Assembly (NCBI GenBank): GCA_008973525.1
Contig: WACJ01000188.1
Location: 1 to 64,000, forward strand
DNA from: Stenopsyche tienmushanensis
Lineage: Eukaryota; Arthropoda; Insecta; Trichoptera; Stenopsychidae
DNA: 64,000 nucleotides
Reading direction: 5' to 3'
Part shown: positions 32,692 through 45,597 of the stretch, one piece after another
Layout: each line of letters begins with the position of its first letter
Numbering within the stretch: the first letter of the stretch is position 1
Position numbers and translations under genes: made by a program
The notes under the pieces: generated by a model
What the model was told of the DNA's origin: nothing
What the model saw: the letters and a program-made list of their open reading frames with translations, nothing else
Databases searched by the model: none

Positions 32692-32851
32692 TTATAATCT
32701 TTTGTTAATATAACTTTTTTCTTCTTTAGAGTCCTCATGACGTCCACCGAAGCATGAATCTTGACGTATCATATCCGACGTCGGATATGGGGGATCTCCA
32801 TGGGAGATCTTACTAGGGAGAGGATTCAATGTGGTGGTTTCCCGTTTCCTT
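32692..32851 (-). CDS. Exon-like frame on minus strand (possible 3' terminal exon)
   Basis: After a usable acceptor (ACCACGCGTAG, minus strand) the frame reads RKRETTTLNPLPSKISHGDP, then PYPTSDMIRQDSCFGGRHED and SKEEKSYINKRL, ending in TAA. The composition, polar and Pro/Ser/Asp/Glu-rich after a basic start, suits the cytoplasmic tail of a membrane protein. I do not recognise it, and no matching upstream exon is evident in the window. A perfect 20-base palindrome lies inside it (32770-32789), which could be chance or a repeat. It could equally be a random open frame. Confidence 0.28.
32770..32789. repeat. Perfect 20-bp palindrome
   Basis: CATATCCGACGTCGGATATG is identical to its own complement. 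A second hairpin, GATCTCC-ATG-GGAGATC, follows within a few bases. Confidence 0.95.
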
Positions 32852-35800
32852 CTACGCGTGGTAAAGTAAGAATAGAATAATTCGGAAAGGTAGGAGAGTA
32901 GCGAAATTATCATTATATATAAATGATAATTTAATTATTGTTGCAAATTCAATCACTCACTATTTTTTAAGAACAAAAAAGGTATTTTAACGGTTCATTC
33001 TCGGTCTCTCGTAAAAGGTTTGCTACTATAAAACGCTAGCTAGCTGTCAACTCTTCAATTGTTTTAGAGTCTCGAGGCTGAAAAATAGTAAATATATAGA
33101 CCTGTAGTCGTTCGAAAAAACTTGCCTATGTTTATATGTACCTACGACTGAAGAGCAGTTTTGCTAAGTTCGCATTTGCATATTTTTCGCGTTCAAGCAA
33201 AAGAAGCGTATCAATCATAACATTATCGAGGTCAGTCGAAAGTGAAGATTCGACCCTTGAGATTTTCGACTAATAAAAACTCCCCACCGGAGCATCCGGA
33301 CCGCGAATTGCGGCTCGTTATGTTCATCTGAAAATATTAAAATATCTTCACGCCGACTGTGGGTCGGTAGTGGATGAAAATAATGGAAAGTTAAAAATTT
33401 CTTATGAATTTGGGTCGGGTGATACTTTTATTTATGATATGGAATGCTTCGACGAAGTGTACATTTGTGACGCATGTATAGTTTCAGTTGCGCAGTTTTA
33501 TGGCGAATGCGCACCGAATGTTGCGAACGACATTCGTTCAGGGATTCGAGAAAAACTGAGAGTTGAGAAACTCCAGAATAATCTATCGGTCTTAATTTTG
33601 TCGAGTTGTTCTTTTTTAGGCGCCAGACAGAACTGTTATTCATTCTTTTATGGCCCTCGCGGAATAAAATGCAAAGCGTACGTCCGACAAACGACTCACT
33701 GAAAATGGAATATTTCAGCATGCGAGCTTTTGAGAATATTGCATCCTCATACGGAATCATCGAACATAAATATAAAACGTGATGAATTTGCTGTTAAAAT
33801 GAATTTGCTACTCTTATAAACACTAATAAGAGAGAATTACTCGTTTTAAAATAAATATGTATATCACTATTTGTAAATAAAGAGACACTTTTACACTCAA
33901 CAAAGCAGATCGCTCGAAACGCGTGCTGAAATCGCTCAGCCATATTGAGCATCGAACGAATCATATTCAAATAGAGACGAATTAAGCGGGGATGTATTTT
34001 CACTGCAACTTTTAATCTGAGACCGTATTTCGAGAAGCTTTCTATGAACACGAAGAAACAGAGCCTGCTATTTGACAGTGAACGGCATCCGTTATGTCGA
34101 ATGCCGTGGTAAAATTTGTTCTAGGCGCCGACGATTTCCGGATATTCCAGAATGGCAAAAATCACGGTATCGACAAACCGGAAAAAAAAACGCGCTGTTC
34201 CTACTTCCTTAGTTTTTTTTCTCGTTCAATAAACGCTACTTTCGTGTAATTTTTAATGTATCATGAAAACGAAAATTCTATGTCAGACACTGGAAAGAGT
34301 TCTCACCGGGTTACTCGAAATCTTTCAACGGAACTCTTTCAGTATACTTTTAAAAAACATTCTAAACAACGTTTAGAAACCCATCTTGCACTAAGCTCAG
34401 AAATACTCAGCTTTTCATCAATATCATTTCAAACTGCTTCTCTGTCAAAAAAAAACTATTGTTCGCTTATCAAAATCAATTTTTTCCCTTTTTGAAATAT
34501 TTCTTCAAAAATCGATTGCGAAGGTCATCTTCGATCGAATCTTTTTCCCGTTTAAACTGCTCGCTGTGCATGTGGCATTTCATAATATATCTAAACGTGC
34601 ACGAATTAGATCTCGATGAGAACGTCGAAGCGATAAGATTGAAAGACACAAATATAGTTTTAGTAGGAAAATTGGAGAGAAAAAATGAATCGGAAGAACG
34701 ATGATGCCATGAGAAAAATATTTAAGATCGATCGACAAGAGTCATCGTAATCTGACACAATCGACACTTTAACTGCACCAAAATAAAAGCTAGTTTTGCA
34801 AATCACGCTCGGCGATATCATTTGAGACGGAAACTTCTTAAAAATTAAAGAGAGTAAATTAAGTTAGGGAACCATCGATAAAAGTATATTTATGACATTT
34901 TTTAGATTAGACAGATAAGGGTCTCGCGTAACGTTTGCAAACTTTGCAGAGTAGACATAAAAATATGACATGGAACTTTATTATAATGGAAAACCGATAG
35001 AGCGTGTGGAAATATCAATCATTTTTTCTCGGAATCCCAAATGTGGCCCGCGTCACATTCATAAACGACGACACTGGTTTCGATTCGGAATACGAATAAT
35101 TTTGATAGTGGCTCAGGAACGTAAATAAAATGCGCGCAGAGTGGACGTCCGTCGGTTTCGAAAAAGAAAGAGATCGATCGTCGTCAATCCGCGCCTAAAT
35201 GCGGTATCATCTATCAAACCCGCCCCGAACTCATTTATACGAGACCTCTTACTAATATATAAAGACATATTATAAAAGGATACATTTTTAGAAATGGGTC
35301 TTCACAACTTCCCCGGGCGACGTGCTCTTATCCAGTGCCTCGGAAAGGGAAGATAATTCTCAACCTCGACGCTGAATAATTTTCACTTTCATCGTCACAA
35401 ATTCAATTTTTAAAATATTTTATTTTCACTCAGAAACGTCTACAACCGGAAACAAAGTTTACCAAAACCATTCTTGTTACTTAATTTATGTGACGTGAAA
35501 AATTGGCATCTTACTTGGAAAATCAAGCTTTTCTAAAATAAAAGTTTTTTTAAAATATTAAGAAATCGCCTTCCGCTCTCACTGTCTGCGCTTTGGTATG
35601 ACATTATGAAGAAAATTGAACTTTAAAAGATCCGATAGACGAAGTTGCATACCGAGACTAGTCATGCGCAGCGTAGTGGAGTATCCGACGACTTCGACTG
35701 GAAAAGATTTTTTTTTAGACTACTTAAAAAAAATATTGAATTCAATACGCGCGGGTGAAATTTAAATGCGCTACAAACGCATTTTGTGAGCTACGTAATT

Positions 35801-38678
35801 TAATGACAGGATCGATAGCCGCAGTGATGAAACCGAAAGAGTCTCTCCCGGCTGGTGAAAAGCTCTCGCTTGATGACTGCGGGTGAGTCTCGGCAAGAGA
35901 AGATGCTTTATTTCCGCCCTCTTCAGATATAGCAGGACTGAGCTAGAGTCTTCCAGAAGACATGAAATTGAGCATTCCGAACGAACAAGTTACGGCTTGT
36001 TTTTTCTCTCTGCCGATTCTTCGGCGCTTCTTCTCTGATTCGATAGAGAACGAATCGCATCGAAAAGCGATCGTCGAATCGAAACGCAGCCTAAAACCGC
36101 CCATCGCCTCGAATTCCTTTGGGTAAAATAATAATCCGAAAGCGAACGACGAGTTCGATCTTCGAACTCGCACGCGAAACCTTTAAAATCTCAAATGACG
36201 TATGAGATTTCAAATATATTGGATATTTTTTGTAGCAAAATACTACCATAAAGGTGTGCCAAAACATTAAGTGATGAAAATTGTATCATTAAATGTACAC
36301 ATTTACTGCTTAATTTTTTTTTTGACATCCGAGATAAGCACAGAAACATTTCTGGCCCTTTGTATATCCTGCTTTTCGTATAATTCACGTTTCGAAATAA
36401 ATTTACGATCGCATACGAAGGGATGATTTATAATATGAGCGTGTAGAATCGCACGCGAGGAGAACGTTTGCAAATATGTTTGACTGAGAAAATGATTTTC
36501 ATTCAGAGAATAGATCATAATAATTACCATAATTGCTGAGAAAAGTGCATCAGCTATAGTAAAAAATAATCTGCGCGTTGACTCTGATCGTCGTCGTAAA
36601 TTATGATTTTTCTCTGTGTAATTTCAACGATCACTCGGTACAACAAAATATCGATAGTCTCTCGGCGAAAACATGAAATACTCATTAGCGACAGTCGAGC
36701 GAACTGCATTTAAAAAAAACATTACTATTTAATAGGAGAAAAATAAACGAAGATTATTTTATATTTGCAAAATTGTACAGGTATTAGTGAGAGTAAATTA
36801 AATACCAACAAAGATAATTCCACTCGATATTTACCCTCTTTTGTGCGACGGAATCAAATCGAATTGTATGTATTTAGACGCCTCTCCGAAAGGGTTCGTC
36901 AAACTTCCTACAGACAACCGAACTGTTGTGATATTACGAGGCGTATTGTATATAATTTGATTTCGTTCCTAGAGTACTCTGAGGCGGCTAAATGTATAAT
37001 TTATTATCGCAAATACTTCATTCTCCACAAATAAAAGTTAACACTTTCGATTGTCGACTGTTTAGTTCGTCGCGCGAGACGGACGATGTGACTGAATAGA
37101 TTTTCAGTGATAGTTCGTCGTTTCGGTTTGACGAAAGGCTCACGGTCGATGCGCATTATCAGTATTAAATTTCTCAAATGTCGTTCAATGAACGATGATA
37201 AAAGTTATATAATATAAATTGCATCAGAGAAACGAAAGTAAAGACGTTTACCAAAAGCGTTCAGTAAATGAAGTCGAAATAAGAAAGACGTATTCGACAG
37301 AATACGCCATCGAAACTAGAAGCAGAAACTTTGTTAATTTTTATAAATATTCTCATCGGATACAATGTCTTTGGATACAAATATCTATTAAAACATATAT
37401 ATGTAATCGATAACTTTGCACATTTGTTAAATCGAATAATATGCGACTTTTTAATATGTCTAGTTTTCTACCATATAAATATATGTCGGCGAAACAGAAA
37501 ATTTAAGCAGTACAAAATAAATATATATCTAATAGTAGACGCACATCTGTATGTATATTTTTGAGCACTCGGGCTATAAAACGGAAAAAATATATGTATC
37601 CTGAAAGAAACAAATCAGCTGTCGGACATGCGGTGCGAAGAAAAGAACGCAACCTGGAAAAGTTGTAACTTACAAAGGCCAAGTTTTTATGTGTTCCATA
37701 TAAATCAGATATCAGCCCCAGTCGATCGATTTGCTTTGACTTAGTATATGTAATATTTTTATTTCATAATTTTTAACTCTTTCAAAAGTAGTTCATATTT
37801 TTTCCTATCAGTTTAGTATAAAACTGTATTAATGATGAATAAAATTTACGCAGTGCTAATTGCACTATACTATAATCGTGTGCGTTAATTTATCATAATA
37901 ATGTTATGAGATTTTTAGTTGCTATGTTCGTAATATTCATCAATGATTTATTTTGTGAATGAAAATTCGATTAATTTCTTCTTTCACAATACCACGGTTT
38001 TTTGCGTCCTACTATTCTTTTATAGCACACTGAACGACCGTCGATCGAATATCACCGAAATATAATAGTATTTGCTGTAATTACACCAGATTAATTTGAC
38101 TCATGATTCAAACCCTCTGCTCGTTACGGAAAATATTTTTTTCCAAAAAACCGCGACAATTTTTACGATTTAATTAATCACGATACTATTTCAGATGTCT
38201 ACGTTTGACACGGGACTTGAGATGAAACTCGGGTAAAATTATTCAGGGTCGATTGAAGACGTGGTGCATTATAATAATCCAAATACATTTTTCCTCCGAA
38301 TCTCTGATCATTTGATCCGCGTTAAAACTCAGAAAATATATTAACTTCTAAATTTACTTGAATACGTAACATACATATTTATCATCGCACTCGTTGAAGA
38401 ATGCGAACGGACGAGAAGTGATCTTCCTTTGGCCGACGATAAATCAAATACGTTTGTTCGATCCGTTTCCAAATATTTGCGGCGAATTTACCTTTCAGCG
38501 GCAGCGCTCAACTGCAGCGCGCCCTCCCTAAATCTCACCCTCTCGACGGATACACTTCGCAGATCGTCGTGTACGGGCTCGACGTAATTGTCTACTGTTG
38601 TGAAAATTTATTGCATTTCACTCTCCGATAGACCCCCGTCCCTGCCCACCCGGGGGAGAAAAATTGATTTTCATCCAG
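32852..38678. other. No gene recognised
   Basis: The longest frame is 110 codons at 33370-33702 on the plus strand, overlapped by an equal one on the minus strand. Neither is recognised. The remainder is AT-rich, with CpG-rich patches near 35150 and 36000. Confidence 0.4.
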
Positions 38679-38749
38679 GTTACCGCCGCCGAAGATTTGA
38701 TTGGGGGCGGAGGAGGCGCCCTCCGCGGGACGGGACTCCTGCGAGTCAG
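38679..38749 (+). CDS. Possible small internal exon in a GC-rich island
   Basis: A 71-base GC-rich block lies between an acceptor (TTTTCATCCAG) and a consensus donor (CAG/GTGAGG at 38750). In one frame it reads VTAAEDLIGGGGGALRGTGL with LRV and stays open throughout. The contrast with its AT-rich surroundings and the strong donor suggest an exon of a long gene whose introns fill the region. The minus strand is also open here (38592-38783), so the evidence is weak. Confidence 0.25.
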
Positions 38750-38939
38750 GTGAGGACATAAAAACGAGTTTTATGGCGGTCACATCATAAACCTGCTGCT
38801 AAGTTTTGCCGTTTTTGTAATGCGATATTTTCACTCGGCCGTAATGAAAATTGCAATCGTTGCCGATAGCAGCTGTTTTATAAAAAAATACTGTTATTAT
38901 CGTTATGAAAAAAAATATTATTTCTAAAATGTCAAAACG

Positions 38940-38982
38940 AATGAACCGTCAAAGAGACAGAGTCAAATTTTGACGGTTCATT
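38940..38982. repeat. Perfect 14-bp inverted repeat (hairpin)
   Basis: AATGAACCGTCAAA at 38940-38953 pairs with TTTGACGGTTCATT at 38969-38982, with a 15-base loop. Confidence 0.9.
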
Positions 38983-40690
38983 TATCTGTCTAAAAATATC
39001 TACTCATAAAAATAAGCTAATCAATATTAAACGTATTTACGCCCGTATGAAAAACTGGCGGTATTTAGGTATTTTAATATAAAGTCAACTGCTCTCGGTG
39101 CGAAAGGTATTTCGATAAGGGAAAACCGCAAGAGAAAAAATCCCCTTTGAGCATGAGTTATGAGCTTTTCATTAATGTAGATAAAAATAAGTCCGCCTAT
39201 TCGAGCCATCACATGAATTTATTACTCAAAAAGTGAAATATTTTCTTAATTACGCATGCATAGATTAAAATGTTAACGAAGCAAACTTTTTTTAATCAAA
39301 ATAAAGTTCATCTGTAATAAAAATGTGAGCCGCATGTGGTATTCTGAACCGAGCGAACGCTCCGCTGAGAAATCAGTCGTAGTCTTTCCCGTATTTGAAT
39401 CGTTTGCATAATATTATTTTTTATTCTATCGAAGAAGTTTAAACTGTTCGATGAAAATATTGCCTTGAACGTATTCCGAGCCTAAAATTCGCAAACGTTT
39501 TGTTACGATTGTATCGTTTGCCTTTTAATTTTTTGGCATAGATATCGAGTCAATTTCCATAGCACTTTCTGCCGTAGCGCTTTTGCTCGGCCATTTTAGT
39601 TTTATCTCGTGATATTTGGCAACGATATTTAAAGCAAGCGATGAGCAATAATTATAGTATATTTGGCATTCGTTCCGTCAGCTCGACTCGAGCCTGCGGA
39701 GGGAGAATTCGTCTGGAGAGTTTTTACGGGGCCGACGATATCTGACTCTCTCAAATCTAGCAAAAACTCGATACAAAACATTGAGTTGTTTCGAAAACCG
39801 TTTGCAATCGCCAATTGAAATGTTAAAAAAACTAAAGACGTCTCAGCCAACATATAAATTGTAAAGTCTACGACGTCATCTCGGGTGGCCTGTTTGCTAT
39901 CGGACCGGAAAATCAAGCGATCGCGTCGACAAATTTTTAATCTTTAGAATTGTCATTTAACATTTTTGGTGCGATAAATGTTATTTTATTTCTAGAAATA
40001 AAATTATTATCTGAAAGTATAATATTACATTTGAATATAGAATAATTGTATATAGAATGAATAGGCACCTCGAGTCTGGATCGTTTAATTATGTGCGAAT
40101 AGGCTCAGTATATTTGAATTAATATTGGTGGGGAATACAATTCGGACAGTTAATGTTTTTAGTTAATACAATAAACATCAATATCCAAATGTAGAGTGGA
40201 AATAGTCCGCGTTAAACTTAAATTTGTAGAGGTCGAAACACATTCGAGTGGCGTATTGTTATTCCTGAAGGTTTGTTTGTTGCTAGGGCCGTTTTCGGGA
40301 ATCGCTGCGATATTCTGACGTTTGAGCTTTCGCCTCGAGCTTTCGTGTAAATGATATTTCAATCATTCCTACCCATATTAAATAACAACTCCCAGAACTA
40401 ACTTCATACAATCAACAAGACCCTTTTGACGACTCTATGATTTCATATAATGCGTTCTTATAGTTTAATTTTCGTGTGTGCAAGATGAGCTAAAATTCCC
40501 TTCCGTGTGTTCCCGAAATTAAGTTTTATTTTTTTAAACCGTTAAGGTAAAAATGGAATTAATTCATCACTACTTATTTCAAAATTAGTACATACTACTG
40601 TATTATGATCATAATTGACAGTTTCTTGAATATAATTGTTGAATCTTAATAGAATAAATAAATATATATACATTTACGCGAATCATATTT
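38983..40690. other. No gene recognised
   Basis: AT-rich single-copy DNA with short open stretches only (for example 39629-39916 on the minus strand, unrecognised). Confidence 0.4.
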
Positions 40691-40976
40691 AAATTATCAA
40701 AACATTGACAAATAGCCGAGTGTTCGATCGCGTTAAGGTTTTTAGGCAAAAAGTTAAAAACGATTTTTTTAGCTTATCCGATATTTCGAACCGGCTATCA
40801 TTCTCAATGATTGACTTATACAATTTAAATATGACTCGCGGAAATCTGAAAAACTCTAATATATATATATATATACCTTATCCGATAAATTCGTTTTTTA
40901 TTTTTTTACCAAAAACCTTAACGCGATCGAACACCCGGCTATTTATTAATATTTTAATAATTAAAATAATTTAAAC
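40691..40976. mobile_element. Palindromic MITE with long inverted repeats
   Basis: The left arm, from AAATAGCCGAGTGTTCGATC to ACGATTT and then CTTATCCGAT, is repeated in inverted orientation on the right (ATCGGATAAG complement, then CCTTAACGCGATCGAACACC and CGGCTATTT). Arms are about 90-100 bases and the centre holds an AT simple repeat. No protein is encoded. A further partial arm in left-arm orientation follows at 40989-41075. Confidence 0.8.
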
Positions 40977-40988
40977 ATATATATATAT

Positions 40989-41075
40989 AAATTATTTTAA
41001 TTATCAAGACGTTTGAAAAATAACCGGGTATTCGATCGCATTTAAGTTTTTTAAGGCAAAAATTAGAAACGAATT
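40989..41075 (+). repeat. Third partial arm of the palindromic MITE
   Basis: AATAACCGGGTATTCGATCG with the following TTTAAGTTTTTTAAGGCAAA repeats the left arm of the MITE at 40691 with several substitutions. The element is thus a one-and-a-half copy array. Confidence 0.75.
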
Positions 41076-41095
41076 AACGGGACTAACTGATAATG

Positions 41096-41925
41096 TTAAG
41101 GCTCAATTCACACTATGGTGCCGTTGACGGTTCGATCTCGCTCCGGTCTCGATCCAATCAAATATTCTTACACGAGAAACAATGAGAGTATTCACACTAT
41201 CGTATCGCTCCAGTTCCGAGCCGATATCGCGCCGGTACCGGTTCGTCCGAAACAATATTTGACCGGAGCTGTCATGAGTCATACGTACCGATACCATCGG
41301 TCTTGAAGCGAGATGTTACGTTTTTCTTTTAATTATGGCTAGCAATAAATCGTGGAATTCTAAAAAAAATATGTATTTATGCGTATAATTTATAACATTT
41401 GATAATAAATAATTACACTATAATTATTTTTGCCAACTTTTCTAGAAGCGTTTTTTTTTTGTTCGAGAAAAAAGTGTGTATGGTAAAATTGACGAAAATT
41501 TTAAAAAAATAGTTGACTGTTTGGCACTTATAAATGTTAAAAAAAATATTTTACATGCAAAGTAAAATGTAATAAATTGAATATATATTTTTTATTTATT
41601 TCCAGATGTCCATTTGTGAGTCCATTCGACAATATTGTAAAAAATTGTTTTCGTCGTCTATCAAATGACGTTATAAAGTGTGATATTCGCCTTCTTTTTT
41701 TTCTCGTTAATAAATTGGGATGCATCCATATACTTCTTCTTTTAATTTTACGTTATTTTTTTAAATTTGTATCCTGTTTATCCAAAATAATAGCTATTAT
41801 CGCTAATTCTTCAACTGAAAAATTAAATGCCAGTTTTTGACGAGTCAAATTTATCAAATTTATTTATGATTGTTTCTTGTGTAAGAATGTTTGACCGGAC
41901 CGAGACCGAAAGCGAGATAAAGAAC
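41096..41925 (-). mobile_element. piggyBac-derived MITE at a TTAA site
   Basis: TTAA at 41096-41099 is followed by GGCTCAATTCACACTATGGT and CCGTTGACGGTTCGATCTCG, the same terminus as piggyBac element 1 at 2718, in opposite orientation. From about 41310 to 41860 it repeats the 3' noncoding block of that element (AATTATGGCTAGCAATAAAT onward). A partial terminal repeat (GACCGGACCGAGACCG) ends near 41925 without a TTAA. No transposase sequence remains, so it needed a helper copy to move. Confidence 0.85.
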
Positions 41926-44900
41926 CAATTCCTCTCGTTATAAAATATTTATAAATTTCCTTAGAATAAACATTACAAATAAAAAAAATCTACACACATT
42001 TCTCATGTAAAATATCACTGCTTTAATCATTTATTGCAGTGTCAAATTATTTATAGATATTGCATTTTATATGTACTGTAAGATATATGATTAAAAATAT
42101 GGACGAAGTTAAACTGATAGTGACTTTAGGCTCGACAGTTTTTCAATCGATCGACCGTTCGTTTTAAATAAAACCATGAAAATGGTCATGTGTTTAATCA
42201 AAAATATATAAAAAATTCAATTATAAAAATATATGTTTTATATTTATGCTAGTATCGGTATATGGAAAAATTGAGCAGCAATAGGGTCGCATCGTTTATT
42301 AATGAATCATCGGGGACGCGTACTCCGACGGGATGACCTGCTTCGAAAAACTCCTATGACAAATGGAAATTTATGGCACCTAAAAAATATCAACGAAACC
42401 AATCTACGCCCCGTGCGACTCCAGAGACCGCTTTATAGTAATATGTTAATCCGCTGCTTTACATTTGAAATTGACATTTGTACACGATTAAAATTAATCT
42501 TATTAAAAATTACAATTCTATTATGAAGCCTATGTATTGCATATGATGAAGTTTAAAAATTCACAGCAATTTGATCTGTTAAAAACGATCGAAATGCACT
42601 GCACGTTTGACAATTTTGTATGTAATATTATTTTCACGTCGATAATAAATTTGACCACCTCTCTGTGCGAAGACTCAGTGTCTAACGAGAAAATAATACG
42701 ATTTGAATGACGGGAGATTATGCATAGGGGAAAAATAGCTCTTCTGTGAATATTTCCAAAGTCTCGTGGAAATGTGTGAAACCATAGAAACGGCACATTT
42801 CAGAACGAAAATTAAATCGGCAACTTCATATACGGCAGGCCTATTTAAAAAGGGCGATATGCATTCAGATCGAAAATGGATTCGCGTGAGTTTCCACGAA
42901 CTTGCAAAATAAAACTTCCTTTTTACAAATCGCTATAATTCTCAAATCAGAAGACAGATTAAACGAAACACGATCACTTTCGCGGGGACTCACTGCATAA
43001 CTACAGCAATAGTTTTCAACTAGTAATTCGCGCACTAGCGTGATAAAATACAAAAGTGATAAACCCAATGCTATAAATAATACTAACAATAACATTGATA
43101 TTGTGCCGCGGAGGGCAAATGCATGCTGACCCAGATTAAGTATTTTAAGAGTACACAAGAAATATAGTAAGATCTTATCGATTTCATTATTTTTCTATAA
43201 ATCATGCGTGCTGCAAAATTCCGTCGATTAATAGTTGACCGCCGTTCAAAGTATATGTGAATTGAGAAGGATCATAGGAAGTTCGCGGCTTACGAAACGT
43301 GCCTTATTCCGTGTAAAACTTGCCGCGTCAGCGTTTCAATGTCTCGATTGAATATTCATACGGCGAGACAATTCGATAATAATTAATAAAGCGCTCGGAA
43401 TGGATGAACGCTGAAGATTCATTAAAGCCACAATTTATGAGTGTTTTCCGATGCAGAGCTTTCCTCACTCTGGCAACTGGCTTCCGCGACAGACTATTTG
43501 GACTTATTCCAAATAAAGATCTTTTGTTATCGGAAGTTGCCAGTAATATGTGCATATGCCCTCTTATATACCCCCTAACATGCTGCACATTTAATTATGT
43601 ACGAAATGTCGAAAATGTAATTGTAGTCGATGATAATAGTATGAAACCTATTCTATGAGACTGGTAAAAAGTATTCAATCAAGTTGCAACTAAATTAACT
43701 ACAGTGATAAGTTGGTTCGATAGAGAGAAAAGAGAATTTTCACGATATGAGCCAATTCTTTCGGTGTATACTTTGAATAAGCGTCGCAGTCGAATGAGAC
43801 ATTTCAAATGCCCACGAGATTGGATCGGGTCCAGAATACGAATACAAGAAATTATTCGAAGTCGGGATGTGTGCTCGCTTAGAGTTATACATGCGACATG
43901 CGTAAAATGAGGCAATTCCATTTCATTTACATGAAATAAGATAACTGTGTAGTATTGATCGGTGTCGAAGAATAATGAAATCATTTTTAAATTCTTAGTT
44001 TTCCATTAAAAATAAGCGTTAAGTATATATCAAAGTAAATATTGACATCGATGATTGAGTATATGGATAAGTTTTTAAATCAAGAAAAAGGTTTGCGAAT
44101 GCAAATATATTTATCACTCAACAATACATAAATAAGCTCTAACGTGGATTTTTTAAGATCTCAAAATTCTTTAAAATTCCATAATGTTGTGGTCGCATTG
44201 GAACGTAACAGAGTCGGCAGATTTGGATGTTCCTTCTTTTGGAAGCGGCTTCGTTTCGAATGAGATTTCGACTCGAACGTTATCCTGACCTACATGACAC
44301 GATCGAACAAAAGCTCGGAGACGACGGAGGCTCACGAGGAGACGAAACTCGAGCCTCCATTGTTTCCGAGATATCTTTGTTGTCATATTTTGGCGGTTTA
44401 TTAATGTCTTCTTTATTGTTCCGGGGACATTTCAAAATCTGCTAATTAACGCCGTGAAATTTTCATCGGGATTTCGACGCGACGCTCTCTGAGCCCGCTT
44501 GTTGAATATTTTTTTAGGGGGGCGACGAATCGAGAAAATATTTAAATTGCAACCTAAATAACGACGGAGCCCTCTTTTGTTTCCGCTTCGCGCCGCGAAG
44601 TCCTCGAACCCTCGTCAAATTTAATTTTCTCGGTTGCGTTTCGGCCAAAAATCGTCTCCGTCGTCCGAACGAGGGTTCGTTTCGTGTCCGCAAACGTTGT
44701 TGTAAAATTTTACAACGAACGGGATGCGAAAAGTTTGATGTTCGATTTGAATGTCGATACAGAATTAGATACCGATGTAAAATAATATGCTGAGCATGCT
44801 TTTGAGGCGATTCAGTTCGACGAATTGATTCGTTAGAAAGTGTGTTTTGTTTGCGAAGGGTCGAGGGAGGGACGAACGATCGGATCCCGAAACATCTATT

Positions 44901-44941
44901 CGGAGATGCTTTTAAACGTTCCCAAACAACTGAACGTTTAT
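41926..44941. other. No gene recognised
   Basis: AT-rich DNA with CpG-rich segments around 43400-43900 and 44200-44750. Overlapping short frames on both strands match nothing I know. Confidence 0.4.
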
Positions 44942-45262
44942 TTATTGATTGATCGCATTGTCCGTCGTGTGATCGGCGATACCTGACTTTAACGGATCGA
45001 GAAAATTCGCGATAACACTACGCTTGCGACAATTTTTTATTTCGATTTTGTCTCCATATTTTGAACAAAATTTAAGGCAAAGAAGACGCGCGGGTGACAA
45101 AGTTTCATAATTCGCATTGTCAATATCTTCAGTTAGATTAAATATGGCACAATTGAAGGAGTTACCTTCGCATAATAAATTATAATCGGTAGGATTGGCC
45201 AAAGTTATAATCGAAAGCCCGCCGTCAGTTCTGTGAATAATGGAACGCGGCGCTATGACGTC
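44942..45262 (-). CDS. Unrecognised coding-like frame on minus strand
   Basis: A 105-codon open frame on the minus strand, with protein-like composition: IITLANPTDYNLLCEGNSFN, then CAIFNLTEDIDNANYETLSP, LCLKFCSKYGD and SVIANFLDPLKS, including four cysteines. A consensus donor (CAG/GTATCG) lies at 44982, so it may be an internal exon ending there rather than at the TAA. The upstream acceptor is poor. I know no family for it. It could be a fragment of a host gene or of a transposon ORF. Confidence 0.35.
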   Translation of the reverse strand, partial: DVIAPRSIIHRTDGGLSIITLANPTDYNLLCEGNSFNCAIFNLTEDIDNANYETLSPARLLCLKFCSKYGDKIEIKNCRKRSVIANFLDPLKSGIADHTTDNAINQ

Positions 45263-45597
45263 TTATACTTTCGTTAATCTCGAATTAACATTTCAGAATA
45301 TTAAGTGAGACATGTCTTAGTTCCGCAAACTTACGAGGGATAAATAATTTGATTCTCAAATCAAATACCTTCTCAGATAACTGACGGCTTTTGTTGTGTT
45401 TTTCGGGACGCCGCGTCCCCGCGGGCTCGTTTGTCATTCGAAAACTTTTCAGTCCAATTTAAATAACATCCTCCATGCTAATTACAATTAGACGATTTTA
45501 TTCGTTTCGAGCATAGCCCGGTGTAACTTCAAATTGTCTCCGGGGCTTTGCTTCCGAATAAAATAGGGTAAGTTTGATTCGATTCGACCAAACGAAG

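Noticed and set aside
33370..33702. 110-codon plus-strand frame
   Set aside because: A minus-strand frame of equal length overlaps it, composition is not clearly coding, and there is no family match I can name.
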